From Corynebacterium sp. CNCTC7651 (lineage in GTDB: Bacteria; Actinomycetota; Actinomycetes; Mycobacteriales; Mycobacteriaceae): DNA of 64,000 nt. The first letter of the stretch is position 1, and each line of letters starts with the position of its first letter. Made by a program: the position numbers and the translations under genes. Below, piece by piece: positions 1-8,512 of this stretch. A model generated the notes under the pieces. That model worked only from the letters and a program-made list of their open reading frames with translations, did no database searches and was not told where the DNA came from. Location: assembly GCF_021496665.1 (NCBI RefSeq), contig NZ_CP071246.1, positions 2,232,001-2,296,000 on the forward strand, given 5' to 3'.

Positions 1-1038
1 CTCCTGGCGGGCCTCGAACTGCCGCACATGAACATCAATGAGGCGCTGGTGGACACGCTTCCGGAATGGGCGGACGACGGTCCTCCCCTGCTCAGCGCCA
101 GCCGCGCCGTGGTGCCGGACCCGCCCGCGGGCGCCTGGCCGGAGGACTTGACCACCATGTACCCCGCCTCCGGCGCAGACATCGAGCCGGGCCCGGCCGA
201 CGACAAATTCTCCGGCGGCGTGGTGGGCATTTGCGCTGGAAGCGAGGACTACCCCGGCGCGGCGATCCTGTGCACCACCGCCGCCGTCAACGCCACGCCG
301 GCCATGGTGCGCTACGCGGGGCCGCAGGCGCTTGAGGTGGTGCGGGCGGTTCCGGAGAGCGTCGTCAAGCAAAAGCCCCAGGATGCCGGGCGCGTGCAAG
401 CGTGGGTGTTGCAAAAGCCCCAGGATGCCGGGCGCGTGCAAGCGTGGGTGTTCGGGCCCGGCGCGGGCACGGATGCGGCTGCGGCGCAGGACTTGCGGTG
501 GGTGCTGGGGCAGGAGGTGCCCGTGCTTATCGACGCCGACGGGCTGACCCTCCTGGCGCAACATGCCGACCTGCGGGAACTGGTGGCATCGCGGGAGGAG
601 CAGACAGTGCTCACGCCGCACGACGGCGAGTTTGCGCGCCTGCGGAAGGCCGTGGGCGTGAAGGAGTCGAACCGGTTCGATGAGGTGCGCGCGGTGGCGG
701 CGGCGCTTGGGTGCACCGTGATCCGCAAGGGCCGGGTGACGCTGGTCGCGCCGGAGGACGCGCCGTTTTGGGTGCTGGGCGTGGACGCTGGGCATTCATG
801 GGCGGCCACACCTGGCTCGGGCGACGTGCTCTCCGGCCTGGCGGGCGCCTATCTGGCACTGGCCAATGCGCAAGACTGGCCGGTGGAATTCGCCATGACC
901 GCGGCGGTGTCCGTGCACGCCATGGCGGCGAAGTTGGCGGCGGAAACCCCGTACGGGGACGCGACGGCGCCCGCGAGCCGGATCGCGGAGTGCATCCGCC
1001 CGGCGACCGCACGGCTGAACCCGCAACGGCCCCAGTAA
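1..1038 (+). CDS. nnr: NAD(P)H-hydrate repair enzyme, C-terminal part (5' end outside window)
   Basis: The reading frame is open from the first base, so the N-terminal epimerase part lies outside the window. The visible part is the ADP/ATP-dependent NAD(P)H-hydrate dehydratase (YjeF C-terminal) domain, which repairs hydrated NAD(P)H in the cytoplasm. Supporting motifs are FGPGAGTD, VLIDADGLTLL, VLTPHDGEF and the phosphate-binding ATPGSGDVLSG, where the family usually has GTGD. Just before FGPGAG the peptide QKPQDAGRVQAWV occurs twice because a 42-bp unit (369-410) is exactly repeated at 411-452. The duplication adds 14 residues in frame. Its effect is unknown, but it sits next to the nucleotide-binding glycine loop. 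The gene also carries two copies of the dispersed GTCGNNAAGC element (361-370, and 525-534 reversed). Confidence 0.9.
   Translation, partial: LLAGLELPHMNINEALVDTLPEWADDGPPLLSASRAVVPDPPAGAWPEDLTTMYPASGADIEPGPADDKFSGGVVGICAGSEDYPGAAILCTTAAVNATPAMVRYAGPQALEVVRAVPESVVKQKPQDAGRVQAWVLQKPQDAGRVQAWVFGPGAGTDAAAAQDLRWVLGQEVPVLIDADGLTLLAQHADLRELVASREEQTVLTPHDGEFARLRKAVGVKESNRFDEVRAVAAALGCTVIRKGRVTLVAPEDAPFWVLGVDAGHSWAATPGSGDVLSGLAGAYLALANAQDWPVEFAMTAAVSVHAMAAKLAAETPYGDATAPASRIAECIRPATARLNPQRPQ
369..452 (+). repeat. 42-bp perfect in-frame tandem duplication inside nnr
   Basis: Bases 369-410 and 411-452 are identical and encode the same 14 residues. The unit begins with the last two bases of the GTCGTCAAGC core at 361-370, so the duplication break point falls inside that dispersed element. 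Related Nnr proteins would be expected to have only one copy of DAGRVQAWV before the GPG loop. Confidence 0.95.
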
Positions 1039-1096
1039 ACTAACGTGCACCTTACTTCTCTTTCTAGACCGTCTTAACCAGGAGCACTTTCCCAGC

Positions 1097-1867
1097 ATGC
1101 GCATCGCAGTACTACTTAAAGAGGTCCCCGATACGTACGGGGAACGTGACCTGGACCTGGAAACGGGCCTGGCCGTGCGGACCGGCGACAACGTCGCGGA
1201 CGAGGTGGGCGAGCGCGCCGTGGAGGCCGCGCTGAAGCTCGCGGAGGCGCACGGCGGCGAGGTGGAGCTGCTTTCCCTCGGCCCGGTGGCCAGCGACGGC
1301 AGCATCCGCAAGGGCATTGCCATGGGCGCGAAGACGGCGCACATGGTGCATGATGACGCGCTGGTGGGCGCCGATTTCGGCCTCACCGCCGAGGTGCTGG
1401 CGGCGCTGGTGCGCCGCGGCGAATACGACCTAGTGGTGGCCGGCAACCTCTCCTCCGACGGGGGTGGCGGCGTGGTGCCCACCATGGTGGCGGAACTGCT
1501 GGGCTGGCCGAACCTGACCAACCTGACCTCGGTGGAGGTGGACGGAGCCGCGATCACGGCGCACCGCGCGAGCGACGGCGTGGACGTGGAGCTGGCTGCT
1601 GAGCTGCCCGCGGTGATCTCGGTGACGGACGCGTTCCCGGACGCCCGCTTCCCCAACTTCAAGGGCCTGATGGCCGCGAAGAAGCAGGAGCTCACTCCCC
1701 TCACCCTGGCTGACCTGGGCATTGACGCGAACGATTTCACTCCGGCGCGGGCCATCGTCCTCGAGGTTGCGAAGCGCCCGCCGCGCGAGGCAGGCACCGT
1801 GATTGACGACGACGGCACAGCCGCCCAGCAGCTCGCCGACTACCTGGCCGAGAAGAACTTCATCTAA
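1097..1867 (+). CDS. etfB: Electron transfer flavoprotein beta subunit
   Basis: A 256-residue protein beginning MRIAVLLKEVPDTYGERDLDL, with the typical EtfB layout: an N-terminal Rossmann-like fold, conserved DLVVAGNLSSDGGGGVVPTMVAELLGWP and a C-terminal arm. EtfB pairs with EtfA to carry electrons from flavin dehydrogenases to the respiratory chain. The start ATG follows AGGAG at 1079-1083. The gene is intact and full length, but its normal partner immediately downstream is disrupted, so a working heterodimer needs another EtfA or a repaired frame. Confidence 0.93.
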   Translation: MRIAVLLKEVPDTYGERDLDLETGLAVRTGDNVADEVGERAVEAALKLAEAHGGEVELLSLGPVASDGSIRKGIAMGAKTAHMVHDDALVGADFGLTAEVLAALVRRGEYDLVVAGNLSSDGGGGVVPTMVAELLGWPNLTNLTSVEVDGAAITAHRASDGVDVELAAELPAVISVTDAFPDARFPNFKGLMAAKKQELTPLTLADLGIDANDFTPARAIVLEVAKRPPREAGTVIDDDGTAAQQLADYLAEKNFI

Positions 1868-1880
1868 ACGGGAGCACACA

Positions 1881-2869
1881 ATGACGAATACCAACGAAGC
1901 AATCCTGGTGGTCATCGACGCTGCCCCCGCGGGCGGCATTGCGGATTCCGCCGCCGAGCTGATCGGCGCCGCCTCCGGCATCGGCGCGCCCGTCGCCCTG
2001 GCCACCTCTGCGATGGGCACCGAGGAGGAGCTGGCTTCCGCGCTCGGCGAGCTGGGCGCGGTGAAGGTCTTGGTCGCAGACGTGGACGACACTGCGCTGA
2101 CTGTCCCGCAGGCGGATGCCGTAGTGGCGTAGTGGCCGCCATCGCCGCCACACGCCCCGCCGCCATCGTGCTCTCCCACTCCATCGCCGGCCGCGACATC
2201 GCCGCGCGCATTGCCGTGCGCGAGCGCCGCGCCCTGCTCACGGATGTCACGGGCCTTGCGCGTGACGACGAAGGCATAACCCCAACCACTCCGTCTTCGG
2301 CGGCAACTATTCCACCGTTGCAGCCGCCACGCACAGCGCCCCGGTAATCACGCTGCGTCAGGGTGCGGTTGATGTGCGTGGTGAGGGGGTTCGGGCGAGC
2401 GTCGAAAAGCTTGACGTGCCCGCGTCCGGGGCGCGTGCCGCGCGGGTGACGGGGAAGACGGTGGCGGAAAACACCAGCTCACGCCCAAGCCTGCACACCG
2501 CGGGTTGTTGCTGGCGGTAGCGCGCTGGGCTCCGAGGAGGAATTCGAGCGGCTGGTTGGCGGCCTGGCGGATGCGCTGGGTGCCGCGGTGGGTGCGACGC
2601 GCGTGGCTGTGGACGACGGCTACGTCTCCGCCGACCACCAAGTCGGCCAGACGGGTGTGCTGGTGTCGCCGCAGCTGTACATCGCGCTTGGCGTGTCCGG
2701 TGCGATCCAGCACCTGGTGGGCATGCAGACTTCTGACACCATCGTGGCCATTAACAACGACCCGGACTCCCCCATCTTCGAAATCGCCGACTTTGGCATT
2801 GTCGGCGACATCTTCGATGTCGTGCCGCAGCTGATCGAGCTGGTCAGCGCCGCGAAGCAGGGCGAGTAG
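1881..2869 (+). pseudogene. etfA: Electron transfer flavoprotein alpha subunit, broken by three frameshifts
   Basis: The start ATG at 1881 lies 13 bp after etfB and follows GGGAG. The EtfA sequence can be read only by changing frame three times. MTNTNEAILVV...QADAVVA stops at 2132 because GTAGTGGC (2121-2128) is repeated at 2129-2136. AAIAATRPAAIVLSH...GLARDDEG continues in the second frame. NHSVFGGNYSTVAAATHSAPVITL begins at 2284 in another frame, after a shift between about 2265 and 2283. [14 protein letters not shown] begins at 2504 after a shift between about 2485 and 2503. The C-terminal FAD-binding part ([39 protein letters not shown]) is preserved to 2869. Three lesions make one sequencing error an unlikely explanation. 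A GTCGAAAAGC element lies at 2401-2410. Confidence 0.88.
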
Positions 2870-2924
2870 GAAGCGCGAGCGCGCGCGTGGAAGCGTTGAG
2901 AGAGCGTTGAGGTAAGGAGCGTCC

Positions 2925-4529
2925 ATGTCTGTTGTCCTGCGACGAGGACTCCCCCGCGTCCCCGGCGGCGAGCCGTGGCCGCCCGCCGATGCCGTCGGCC
3001 CAGAGAATGCCGAGGTCGTGGGGACCGTTGAGGTTGGTGGTGCGGCGGCGGTGGCTGGTGCTGCCGGTTTGCCGGCCCCGGCTACCGGTTTGCCGGCCCC
3101 GGCTACCGCGACCGTTCCTCTGCGACGCGGTCTCCCCCGCGTTGCTGGTGGCGAACCATGGCCGCCGGCGGGCGAGGTGACCGTCGAGGTCCCGGCCGTC
3201 GCCGGGTCATCCCGCGTGGAGCTTGGCGAGGGCACGGCCCTTGCAGATACCCAGACCGAAACCGTCTCGCTGCGCAAGGGTCTCCCCCGCGTGGCAGGCG
3301 GTCCGGCGTGGCCAGAAGCAGCAACCGCGCAGATTCCGGCGGTGATGGCGGTGGTCGACTCCGTCGCGCCGACTACTTCGGTAGCAGCTGAGCCGGCTGA
3401 GGAGCTGGCTGAGGAGCCGGCGGCACCGGCTGAGGAGCTTGCGGCTGAGCCGGTTGTCGAGACCGTCGCCGAACCGGCTACGCCCGAACAGCCTGCGGCC
3501 GCGTCGGCGGCTGAGCCGGCGACGCCTGCGCAGGAGCCGGCAAGACCATCGAAACCCGACGCACCCAGGTCCGCGGCGCCCACGAATTCTGCGGGGCGGA
3601 AGGTGGCTGGGGCGCGGGATGGGAGCGTCGTTAAGCAAAAATGGCTCCTGGTCGCACTTGCGCTGCTGGTGCTGGGTGTGATTGCCGTGTTTGGTGCGCG
3701 GTGGCTGGTGGGCACGCCGTGGGGTGCGGATTTTGTGGCCGAGTACCCGGGCACGCAGCCGTTGCCGGAGGGCGCGCTGGTTGGACTCCCGGCGTGGCTG
3801 AACTGGGCGCACTTCTTCAACATGTTCCTGATGGTGCTGGTGATTCGGACGGGTCTGCAGGTGCGGAACGAACGGAAGCCGGAGGCGTATTGGGCGCCGC
3901 GACGCACGCCGAAGCGCAAGATCAGCCTCACGCTGTGGCTACACCAAGCGCTGGACGTGCTGTGGGTGCTGAACGGCCTGGTGTTCTACATTCTGCTGTT
4001 CGCCACCGGCCACTGGGTGCGCATTGTGCCCACGAGCTGGGATGTTTTCCCCAACGCGCTCAGCGCCGGGCTGCAATACCTCACGCTGAACTGGCCGCTG
4101 GAAAACGGCTGGGTGCACTACAACGCGCTGCAGGAGCTTGCTTACTTTACGACGGTCTTTATCGCCGCCCCACTGGCAATCATCTCCGCCGGATTCCGGA
4201 TGAGCACCTTCTGGTCCGACACGTGGAAGGGCGCGTCTAAGGCGTACCCCGCTTCCGCGGCGCGCAAGATTCACTTCCCGGTGATGATCTACTTCTTGGT
4301 GTTCATTGCGATCCACCTGGTACTGGTGGTGTTCACCGGTTTCCGTCGCAACATGGCGGCCATGTTCGCCGCGCGTGGCGACGTTGACCCCTCCGTCTAC
4401 GCCACCGATTGGACCGGCGTGTGGGTGTTCCTGGGCGCTGTCGCGGTGACTGCGGTGGCGTGGTTTGTGACTAGGCCTTCTATCGTCGCGCCGGTTGCGA
4501 ACCTGACGGGCAACGTGAGTAATCGGTAG
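2925..4529 (+). CDS. Cytochrome-b-type membrane protein with N-terminal LRRGLPRV repeats
   Basis: A 534-residue protein starting at ATG after AAGGAG. Residues about 1-130 contain three copies of L-R-(R/K)-G-L-P-R-V-x-G-G-x-x-W-P (first at residue 5, then about 67 and 115), separated by Ala/Pro/Val linkers. A 21-bp tandem duplication (3064-3105) gives GLPAPAT twice. Residues about 140-225 are Ala/Glu/Pro-rich and disordered. From residue 236 there are about five or six membrane helices (WLLVALALLVLGVIAVFG first). Membrane-side histidines in WAHFF, LWLHQ, GHWVR, VHYN, KIHFP and AIHLV fit a di-heme cytochrome b/b6 (thiosulfate-reductase-like) subunit. No catalytic partner is adjacent. Its position behind etfBA may be chance. 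The linker before the first helix contains a GTCGTTAAGC element read as SVVKQK. Confidence 0.75.
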   Translation: MSVVLRRGLPRVPGGEPWPPADAVGPENAEVVGTVEVGGAAAVAGAAGLPAPATGLPAPATATVPLRRGLPRVAGGEPWPPAGEVTVEVPAVAGSSRVELGEGTALADTQTETVSLRKGLPRVAGGPAWPEAATAQIPAVMAVVDSVAPTTSVAAEPAEELAEEPAAPAEELAAEPVVETVAEPATPEQPAAASAAEPATPAQEPARPSKPDAPRSAAPTNSAGRKVAGARDGSVVKQKWLLVALALLVLGVIAVFGARWLVGTPWGADFVAEYPGTQPLPEGALVGLPAWLNWAHFFNMFLMVLVIRTGLQVRNERKPEAYWAPRRTPKRKISLTLWLHQALDVLWVLNGLVFYILLFATGHWVRIVPTSWDVFPNALSAGLQYLTLNWPLENGWVHYNALQELAYFTTVFIAAPLAIISAGFRMSTFWSDTWKGASKAYPASAARKIHFPVMIYFLVFIAIHLVLVVFTGFRRNMAAMFAARGDVDPSVYATDWTGVWVFLGAVAVTAVAWFVTRPSIVAPVANLTGNVSNR

Positions 4530-4534
4530 GTCTG

Positions 4535-4700
4535 GGCTGGGTGGTCGCTCGGCTGGTGGTCGGGGTCTCCCGGCTGGTGGCTGCGGGGTCGCTCGGTTGG
4601 TGGTCGGGGTCGCCCGGCTCGGCGGTCGGGGTCGCCCGGCTGGTGGCTGCGGGCCGGCGCTCGCGGTTGGTGGCTGCGGGCCGGTGCTAGCGGTAGGGCG
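4535..4700. repeat. Degenerate GC-rich tandem repeats
   Basis: Imperfect copies of GGCTGGTGGTCGGGGTC and GGCTGGTGGCTGCGGG follow each other downstream of the cytochrome-like gene. No coding signal is seen on either strand. Confidence 0.7.
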
Positions 4701-4727
4701 GCAGGCGATCCTAGCGGTGTAATTGGT

Positions 4728-4756
4728 GGGCTCGGCTTCGGCCGGGCCCTCTTTTT
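4728..4756 (+). terminator. Rho-independent terminator
   Basis: GGGCTCGGC pairs with GCCGGGCCC (nine pairs, one G-U) around a TTCG loop, followed by TCTTTTT. It lies 200 bp downstream of the 2925-4529 gene and would end that transcript. Confidence 0.85.
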
Positions 4757-4775
4757 GGCTGGTCACTAGCCCTCT

Positions 4776-4919
4776 GTTTCGATCCTCCATTGCGATCCCC
4801 TGTTGCGTAGCCCTTCGTGGCGATCCAAGGGGTTTAATTCATCCCGGTTTAAAGCATTTAAGCCCCTGGATCGTCGCGTGAGGATCGGCAACGGAGGCTA
4901 CGCAACGGAGGATCGGAAC
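4776..4919. repeat. Long imperfect inverted repeat
   Basis: The left arm (about 4776-4837) and right arm (about 4858-4919) are imperfect reverse complements. Matched blocks include CGATCCTCC/GGAGGATCG, GTTGCGTAGCC/GGCTACGCAAC and GATCCAAGGGG/CCCCTGGATC, with a 20-nt centre. Each arm also contains internal direct repeats of GATCC-C-TTGCG. No gene is present. It resembles a REP/MITE-like element or a large structured RNA. Confidence 0.65.
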
Positions 4920-5013
4920 GAGAAGCTAAGCAACGTACCACTCCCCGCCCACGCTCCCCGTTCCCTAGCCCAGCCCGGATGTACGCCCCAGCCTCTGGTG
5001 CTATTTTTTGCTG

Positions 5014-6207
5014 GTGACTGAAACGCAGCATCAGCAGCATCAGCAGCACCGCCAAGACCACCCCGCGAAGCTCCAGATCGTGCCGCTCGCGGCGATGAGC
5101 TTCGCCGCGTTCGTCTACGTCTGCTTCGAGATGTTCTCCGTCGGCCTGATCACGCCGATGGCGGCGGACTTCGGTGTCTCCGAAGGGCAAATTGGCTTGC
5201 TGATGAGCGTCTACGCCGGCCTGGTCGCCCTGGTGACCATCCCGCTGATGGCCGCCACCCGCAATTTGGACCGCCGGCCGCTGTTTATGGCCACGCTCGG
5301 CTTCCTCCTCGCCGGCATTGTGCTGCAGGCCATGGTGCCGAATTACTGGGTGCTGGTTGCCGGCCGCGTCACCGCCGCGCTTACCCACGGCCTCTTCTGG
5401 TCTCTGGTCAATCCGATGTCCGCACGCCTCGCTCCCCCAGGTCAGATGGGTCGCGCAGTGGCCGCGGTCTCCATCGGCTCCACCATGTCCACCGTCGTGG
5501 GCGCACCATTGACCACGGCCATCGGCAACGCCATCGGCTGGCGCAACTCCACCTGGATTTTGGGTGCCGCAGCCGTCGTGGCGTTCTTGCTCCTGGCAAA
5601 GACGCTCCCGGCCATGCCGGCCCGCCCCACAGACAGCGCTGACGCCACATCGACCACGAAGTCTGCGATCCCGTCGCTGGTGGTCTACCTGGCCTTCGCT
5701 GTGACGGCCATCTTTGCCACCTTCACCTACCTCGCCCTCCTGCTAGAATCCACCACCGGGCCGCGCTGGGTGCCCATCGGCCTGTCCATGTACGGCATCT
5801 TCGGCCTCCTGGGCATCGTCTTCGCCGGACGACGCGTTGATCGCCGCATGATCCGCATCAACGGCATCGACACTGTATTACTCATGACCGCCGCCGCACT
5901 CGGCCTAGCCGCGCTGCAATTCGGGTCCGGTTGGCTGATGTTCGTCGCGGTCGCCGTCCTGGGCATCGCCGCCGGCGCACTCCCCACCGCCGGCACCACC
6001 ATCTTCATGCACGCAGGCCAGCGCAACCAGGACCTGGCCAGCTCCATCTACGTGGTCACGTTCCAGGTTGGCATCGCCTCCGGCTCGGCGCTGGGCGCCG
6101 CGACTGTCGACGCCAACTTCCTACCCGGCACCCTCCTCCTCACCTTGATCCTCGGCGCGGGTGCCCTGGTTGTACTGGCCGGGTTCTCCAGGCCGAAGCT
6201 GCGGTAG
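5014..6207 (+). CDS. MFS transporter, DHA1/AraJ-like sugar or drug efflux type
   Basis: About 397 residues with twelve predicted membrane helices. The first is SFAAFVYVCFEMFSVGLITP, followed by the A-like motif ATRNLDRRPLF and the typical motif-C region. The family exports sugars, arabinose-like compounds or drugs using the proton gradient. The GTG at 5014 (MTETQHQQ) is the likely start; a TTG at 5008 is also in frame. No Shine-Dalgarno sequence precedes either, so translation may be leaderless or weak. The N-terminus carries a His/Gln run (HQQHQQHRQDH). The substrate cannot be told from sequence. Confidence 0.82.
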   Translation: MTETQHQQHQQHRQDHPAKLQIVPLAAMSFAAFVYVCFEMFSVGLITPMAADFGVSEGQIGLLMSVYAGLVALVTIPLMAATRNLDRRPLFMATLGFLLAGIVLQAMVPNYWVLVAGRVTAALTHGLFWSLVNPMSARLAPPGQMGRAVAAVSIGSTMSTVVGAPLTTAIGNAIGWRNSTWILGAAAVVAFLLLAKTLPAMPARPTDSADATSTTKSAIPSLVVYLAFAVTAIFATFTYLALLLESTTGPRWVPIGLSMYGIFGLLGIVFAGRRVDRRMIRINGIDTVLLMTAAALGLAALQFGSGWLMFVAVAVLGIAAGALPTAGTTIFMHAGQRNQDLASSIYVVTFQVGIASGSALGAATVDANFLPGTLLLTLILGAGALVVLAGFSRPKLR

Positions 6208-6360
6208 CTCCGTCCAGGTGGGGGCGAGCCGGGGCGGGCGGCAGGGCCGAGCCGTCGGCGCTGCCCGGGGGCTGGTGCGGGGCGGGGCCGTCGGGGCCGC
6301 CGGGCCGCCGGGGCCGGGTGGATTCCCTGCTGCCCCGTTGCGGCCGCCCGACCCCAGAGC

Positions 6361-6573
6361 CAAAGTTGTCCAAGTACTGCACCCACCTGGTCTTTTAGTG
6401 GCCTTGGAGAAGGAGTCGACAAACTTTGGCTCTTGGGTGGACCCAACGGAGCTGCGGGGGCGGCCCGCAGGGCAGGCCCAGCCAGGGGCCGGCGAGGGGC
6501 CGGCGAGGGAATCGTCCTGGAATTGCACCCACCAGGGCCTTTAGAGGGCTCGGCGAAGGAATCGTCCGATTCT
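6361..6573. repeat. Two diverged copies of a ~65-bp hairpin-like element
   Basis: Copy 1 (6361-6428) and copy 2 (6509-6573) share the order GTCC, TGCACCCACC, CTTTTAG/CTTTAG, CTTGGAGAAGGA/CTCGGCGAAGGA. Copy 1 is bounded by an inverted repeat, GAGCCAAAGTTGTC (6357-6370) against GACAAACTTTGGCTC (6418-6432). The flanking 6208-6640 sequence is very GC-rich and shows no credible gene. Confidence 0.6.
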
Positions 6574-6635
6574 TTCGCCGGGGCAGCTGTCAGCAGGACC
6601 GCCGGGCCGTCCGGCGTCGCCGCTACCGGGCGGCC

Positions 6636-6684
6636 GGGCAGCCGGGCTACCGGGCAGCCGGGCTACCGGGCAGCAGGGCAGCCG
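6636..6684. repeat. 16-bp tandem repeat next to the MFS stop codon
   Basis: GGGCAGCCGGGCTACC occurs exactly at 6636-6651 and 6652-6667, followed by a degenerate third copy. The array ends at the stop codon of the minus-strand transporter (6685). Confidence 0.85.
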
Positions 6685-7831
6685 TTAGCCGCGGCGGCGG
6701 GTGAGCAGCAGCACCGCCGCAAGGCCCAACGCGGCGCACGCGAAGGAAGACACCGCCATGGCAAGGGCGTGGTTTGTGCCCAGGCCGGCCAGCGGAGCAA
6801 CGGTCGCGGCCACCAGGAACTGCACAAACCCGATCGCGCCGCTGCCAGCGCCGGCGCCGATGTCGCGCACCTCCTCCACAGCCAAGGCGGTGGCGTTGGC
6901 GGAGATGAAGCCGGACATCATGGGCAAGGTGGCCAGCACGGGAATAAACCACCAGCCCAACGTTCCCAGGGAGAGGAAGATGAGGAGGGTGGTTATGGAG
7001 GCGTCGATAAGCAAGGCCCCAATGAGCACCTTCCGGGGCGGAACGCGGCGCACAAGCCGCATGTTCAGCGCGTTGGAGATGGGGAAGGACAGGGCCAGCG
7101 CGCCGAAGACCAGGGAGAACGTGGTCGGGGAGAGGCCCAGCTGGTTCTGCAGCACCAGCGGGGATGCGGCGATGTAGGAAAACAGCGCGCCGAAGCCGAG
7201 GGCGCAGGCGAGCAGGTAGCCCACGAACGCGGGGCGCTGCAGGCAGCGGCCGATGCGGGGGAAGAGGGTGCGCAGGCCGCCGGAGGTGCGCTTGTCCGCA
7301 GGGAGGCTCTCCGGCAGCCCCAGCGCCAGCAGCACCTGGATAAAGTTGACGGCGGCCAGAACCCAGAAGATGCCTCGCCACCCGATTACCGGCAGCATCA
7401 GCCCGCCCAGCGCGGGGGCAAGCGCGGGCATGAAGCCGGTCAGCGCCATCAGCGCGGAGAACGCGCGGGCGGCGGCGGTGCTGCGGGCAAGGTCCGGAAT
7501 GACAGAGCGGGACACCACAATCACGGCCGCCCGCCACGCCTTGCAGCACGCGGGCGAGCACAAGCAGCTCGATCGACGGCGCCACAGCGCACAGCACCGA
7601 GGTGACAAAGAAGACGAGGGAGGAGATGATGATGGGCCGTTTGCGCCCGGTGCCATCCGAAATCGGGCCGAACAGCAGGTTGCCCACCGCCATGCCCACC
7701 ATGAACCCGGAGATGGTCAGCTGCACGGCAGGGGCGGTGGTACCAAGGTCCTCCTGCAGCTGGGGTAGGCCGGGCAGGTACATGTCAATGCCCAGCGGCC
7801 CGGCCGCGGCGAAAAACGCGAGGGCGAGCAT
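6685..7831 (-). pseudogene. Bcr/CflA-family MFS drug efflux transporter, one frameshift
   Basis: The first part reads MLALAFFAAAGPLGIDMYLPGLP...GRKRPIIISSL...LLVLARVLQGVAGG, which is typical of Bcr/CflA multidrug exporters. The frame is then lost within 7523-7536, where one base appears to be missing from a GC-rich run. The rest (AVIVVSRSVIPDLARSTAAARAFSALM to LLLTRRRG) continues in the next frame, and together they cover the full twelve-helix length. An in-frame GTG at 7873 is an alternative start that would abut the divergent pirin gene. It could be a recent mutation or a sequencing error. A GTCGATAAGC element lies at 7003-7012. Confidence 0.8.
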
Positions 7832-7873
7832 GAGCCCAGCTGAAAGTTGCGGCACGCAGGTACCATAACGCAC

Positions 7874-8503
7874 ATGAGAAATGTTGAAGTTACTTCCGCG
7901 CCCGGGCGGATCGGTGCGTGGGATCTCGCCGTGGCGTTGGACACGCGCGAGGGCGCTGACCAGCTAGCACCGCGCCGGGATCGGCAGAGCTTCTTCTGGG
8001 TCACGGACGGGGAGCTGCGCCTGACCGGTCCGGGCGGGTTCAATGAGCCGGTGTCGGCGGATCAGGTGGGGGTGTTCAGGGGAGCGTCGATAAGCGGGTC
8101 CGGCTCCGTGACGGGCGCGCGCCTGGATGCGCTCGGCCCGGCAGACGGCACGGTGGAGATTTTCACCCCGGAGGTGTTCACGCTGCGCGGGGTGACCACG
8201 GCGCTGCAGGGGGAGGCGCGCGTGCTGGTGGGCACGATGTTCGGCCGCACGTCCCCGGTGAGCACCGAGTTTCCGCTGGTAGCGGCGGAACTTCGCCTTG
8301 CCCCGGGGGCTGAGGTTGCTTTCACGCTGGAGGAGAGCTTTGAATACGGGCTTTTGCCGCTTGGCGACGGTATCTTGGTACAAAACGTCCAAGTTCCCGC
8401 CGGCGATGTGGCGTACGCGGAGGCCGGCGGGCGGACGTGGGGGATTAAGAACCAGTCGACCGGGTGGGTACGTGCCGTAGTCCTGGGCGGCGAACCGCTG
8501 TAG
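7874..8503 (+). CDS. Pirin-like cupin protein
   Basis: From ATG at 7874 (MRNVEVTSAPGR) the protein has about 209 residues and resembles the shorter pirin/YhaK-type bicupins. A first beta-rich half has SFFWVTDGELRLTGPGG and a second half has LAPGAEVAFTLEESFEYGLLPLGDG. Pirins bind a metal in the N-terminal cupin and may act as quercetinase or redox-sensing partners. The metal-binding histidines are not obvious here, so activity is uncertain. It starts back to back with the minus-strand efflux gene and ends 9 bp before the next gene, which probably shares its transcript. A GTCGATAAGC element lies at 8086-8095. Confidence 0.6.
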   Translation: MRNVEVTSAPGRIGAWDLAVALDTREGADQLAPRRDRQSFFWVTDGELRLTGPGGFNEPVSADQVGVFRGASISGSGSVTGARLDALGPADGTVEIFTPEVFTLRGVTTALQGEARVLVGTMFGRTSPVSTEFPLVAAELRLAPGAEVAFTLEESFEYGLLPLGDGILVQNVQVPAGDVAYAEAGGRTWGIKNQSTGWVRAVVLGGEPL

Positions 8504-8512
8504 GGGAGAGCG

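Noticed and set aside
2348..3931. A 527-codon minus-strand frame opposite etfA and the cytochrome-like gene
   Set aside because: The opposite strand has family-level matches; this frame has none.
6636..6684. The 16-bp array as a CRISPR
   Set aside because: Units are contiguous without spacers.
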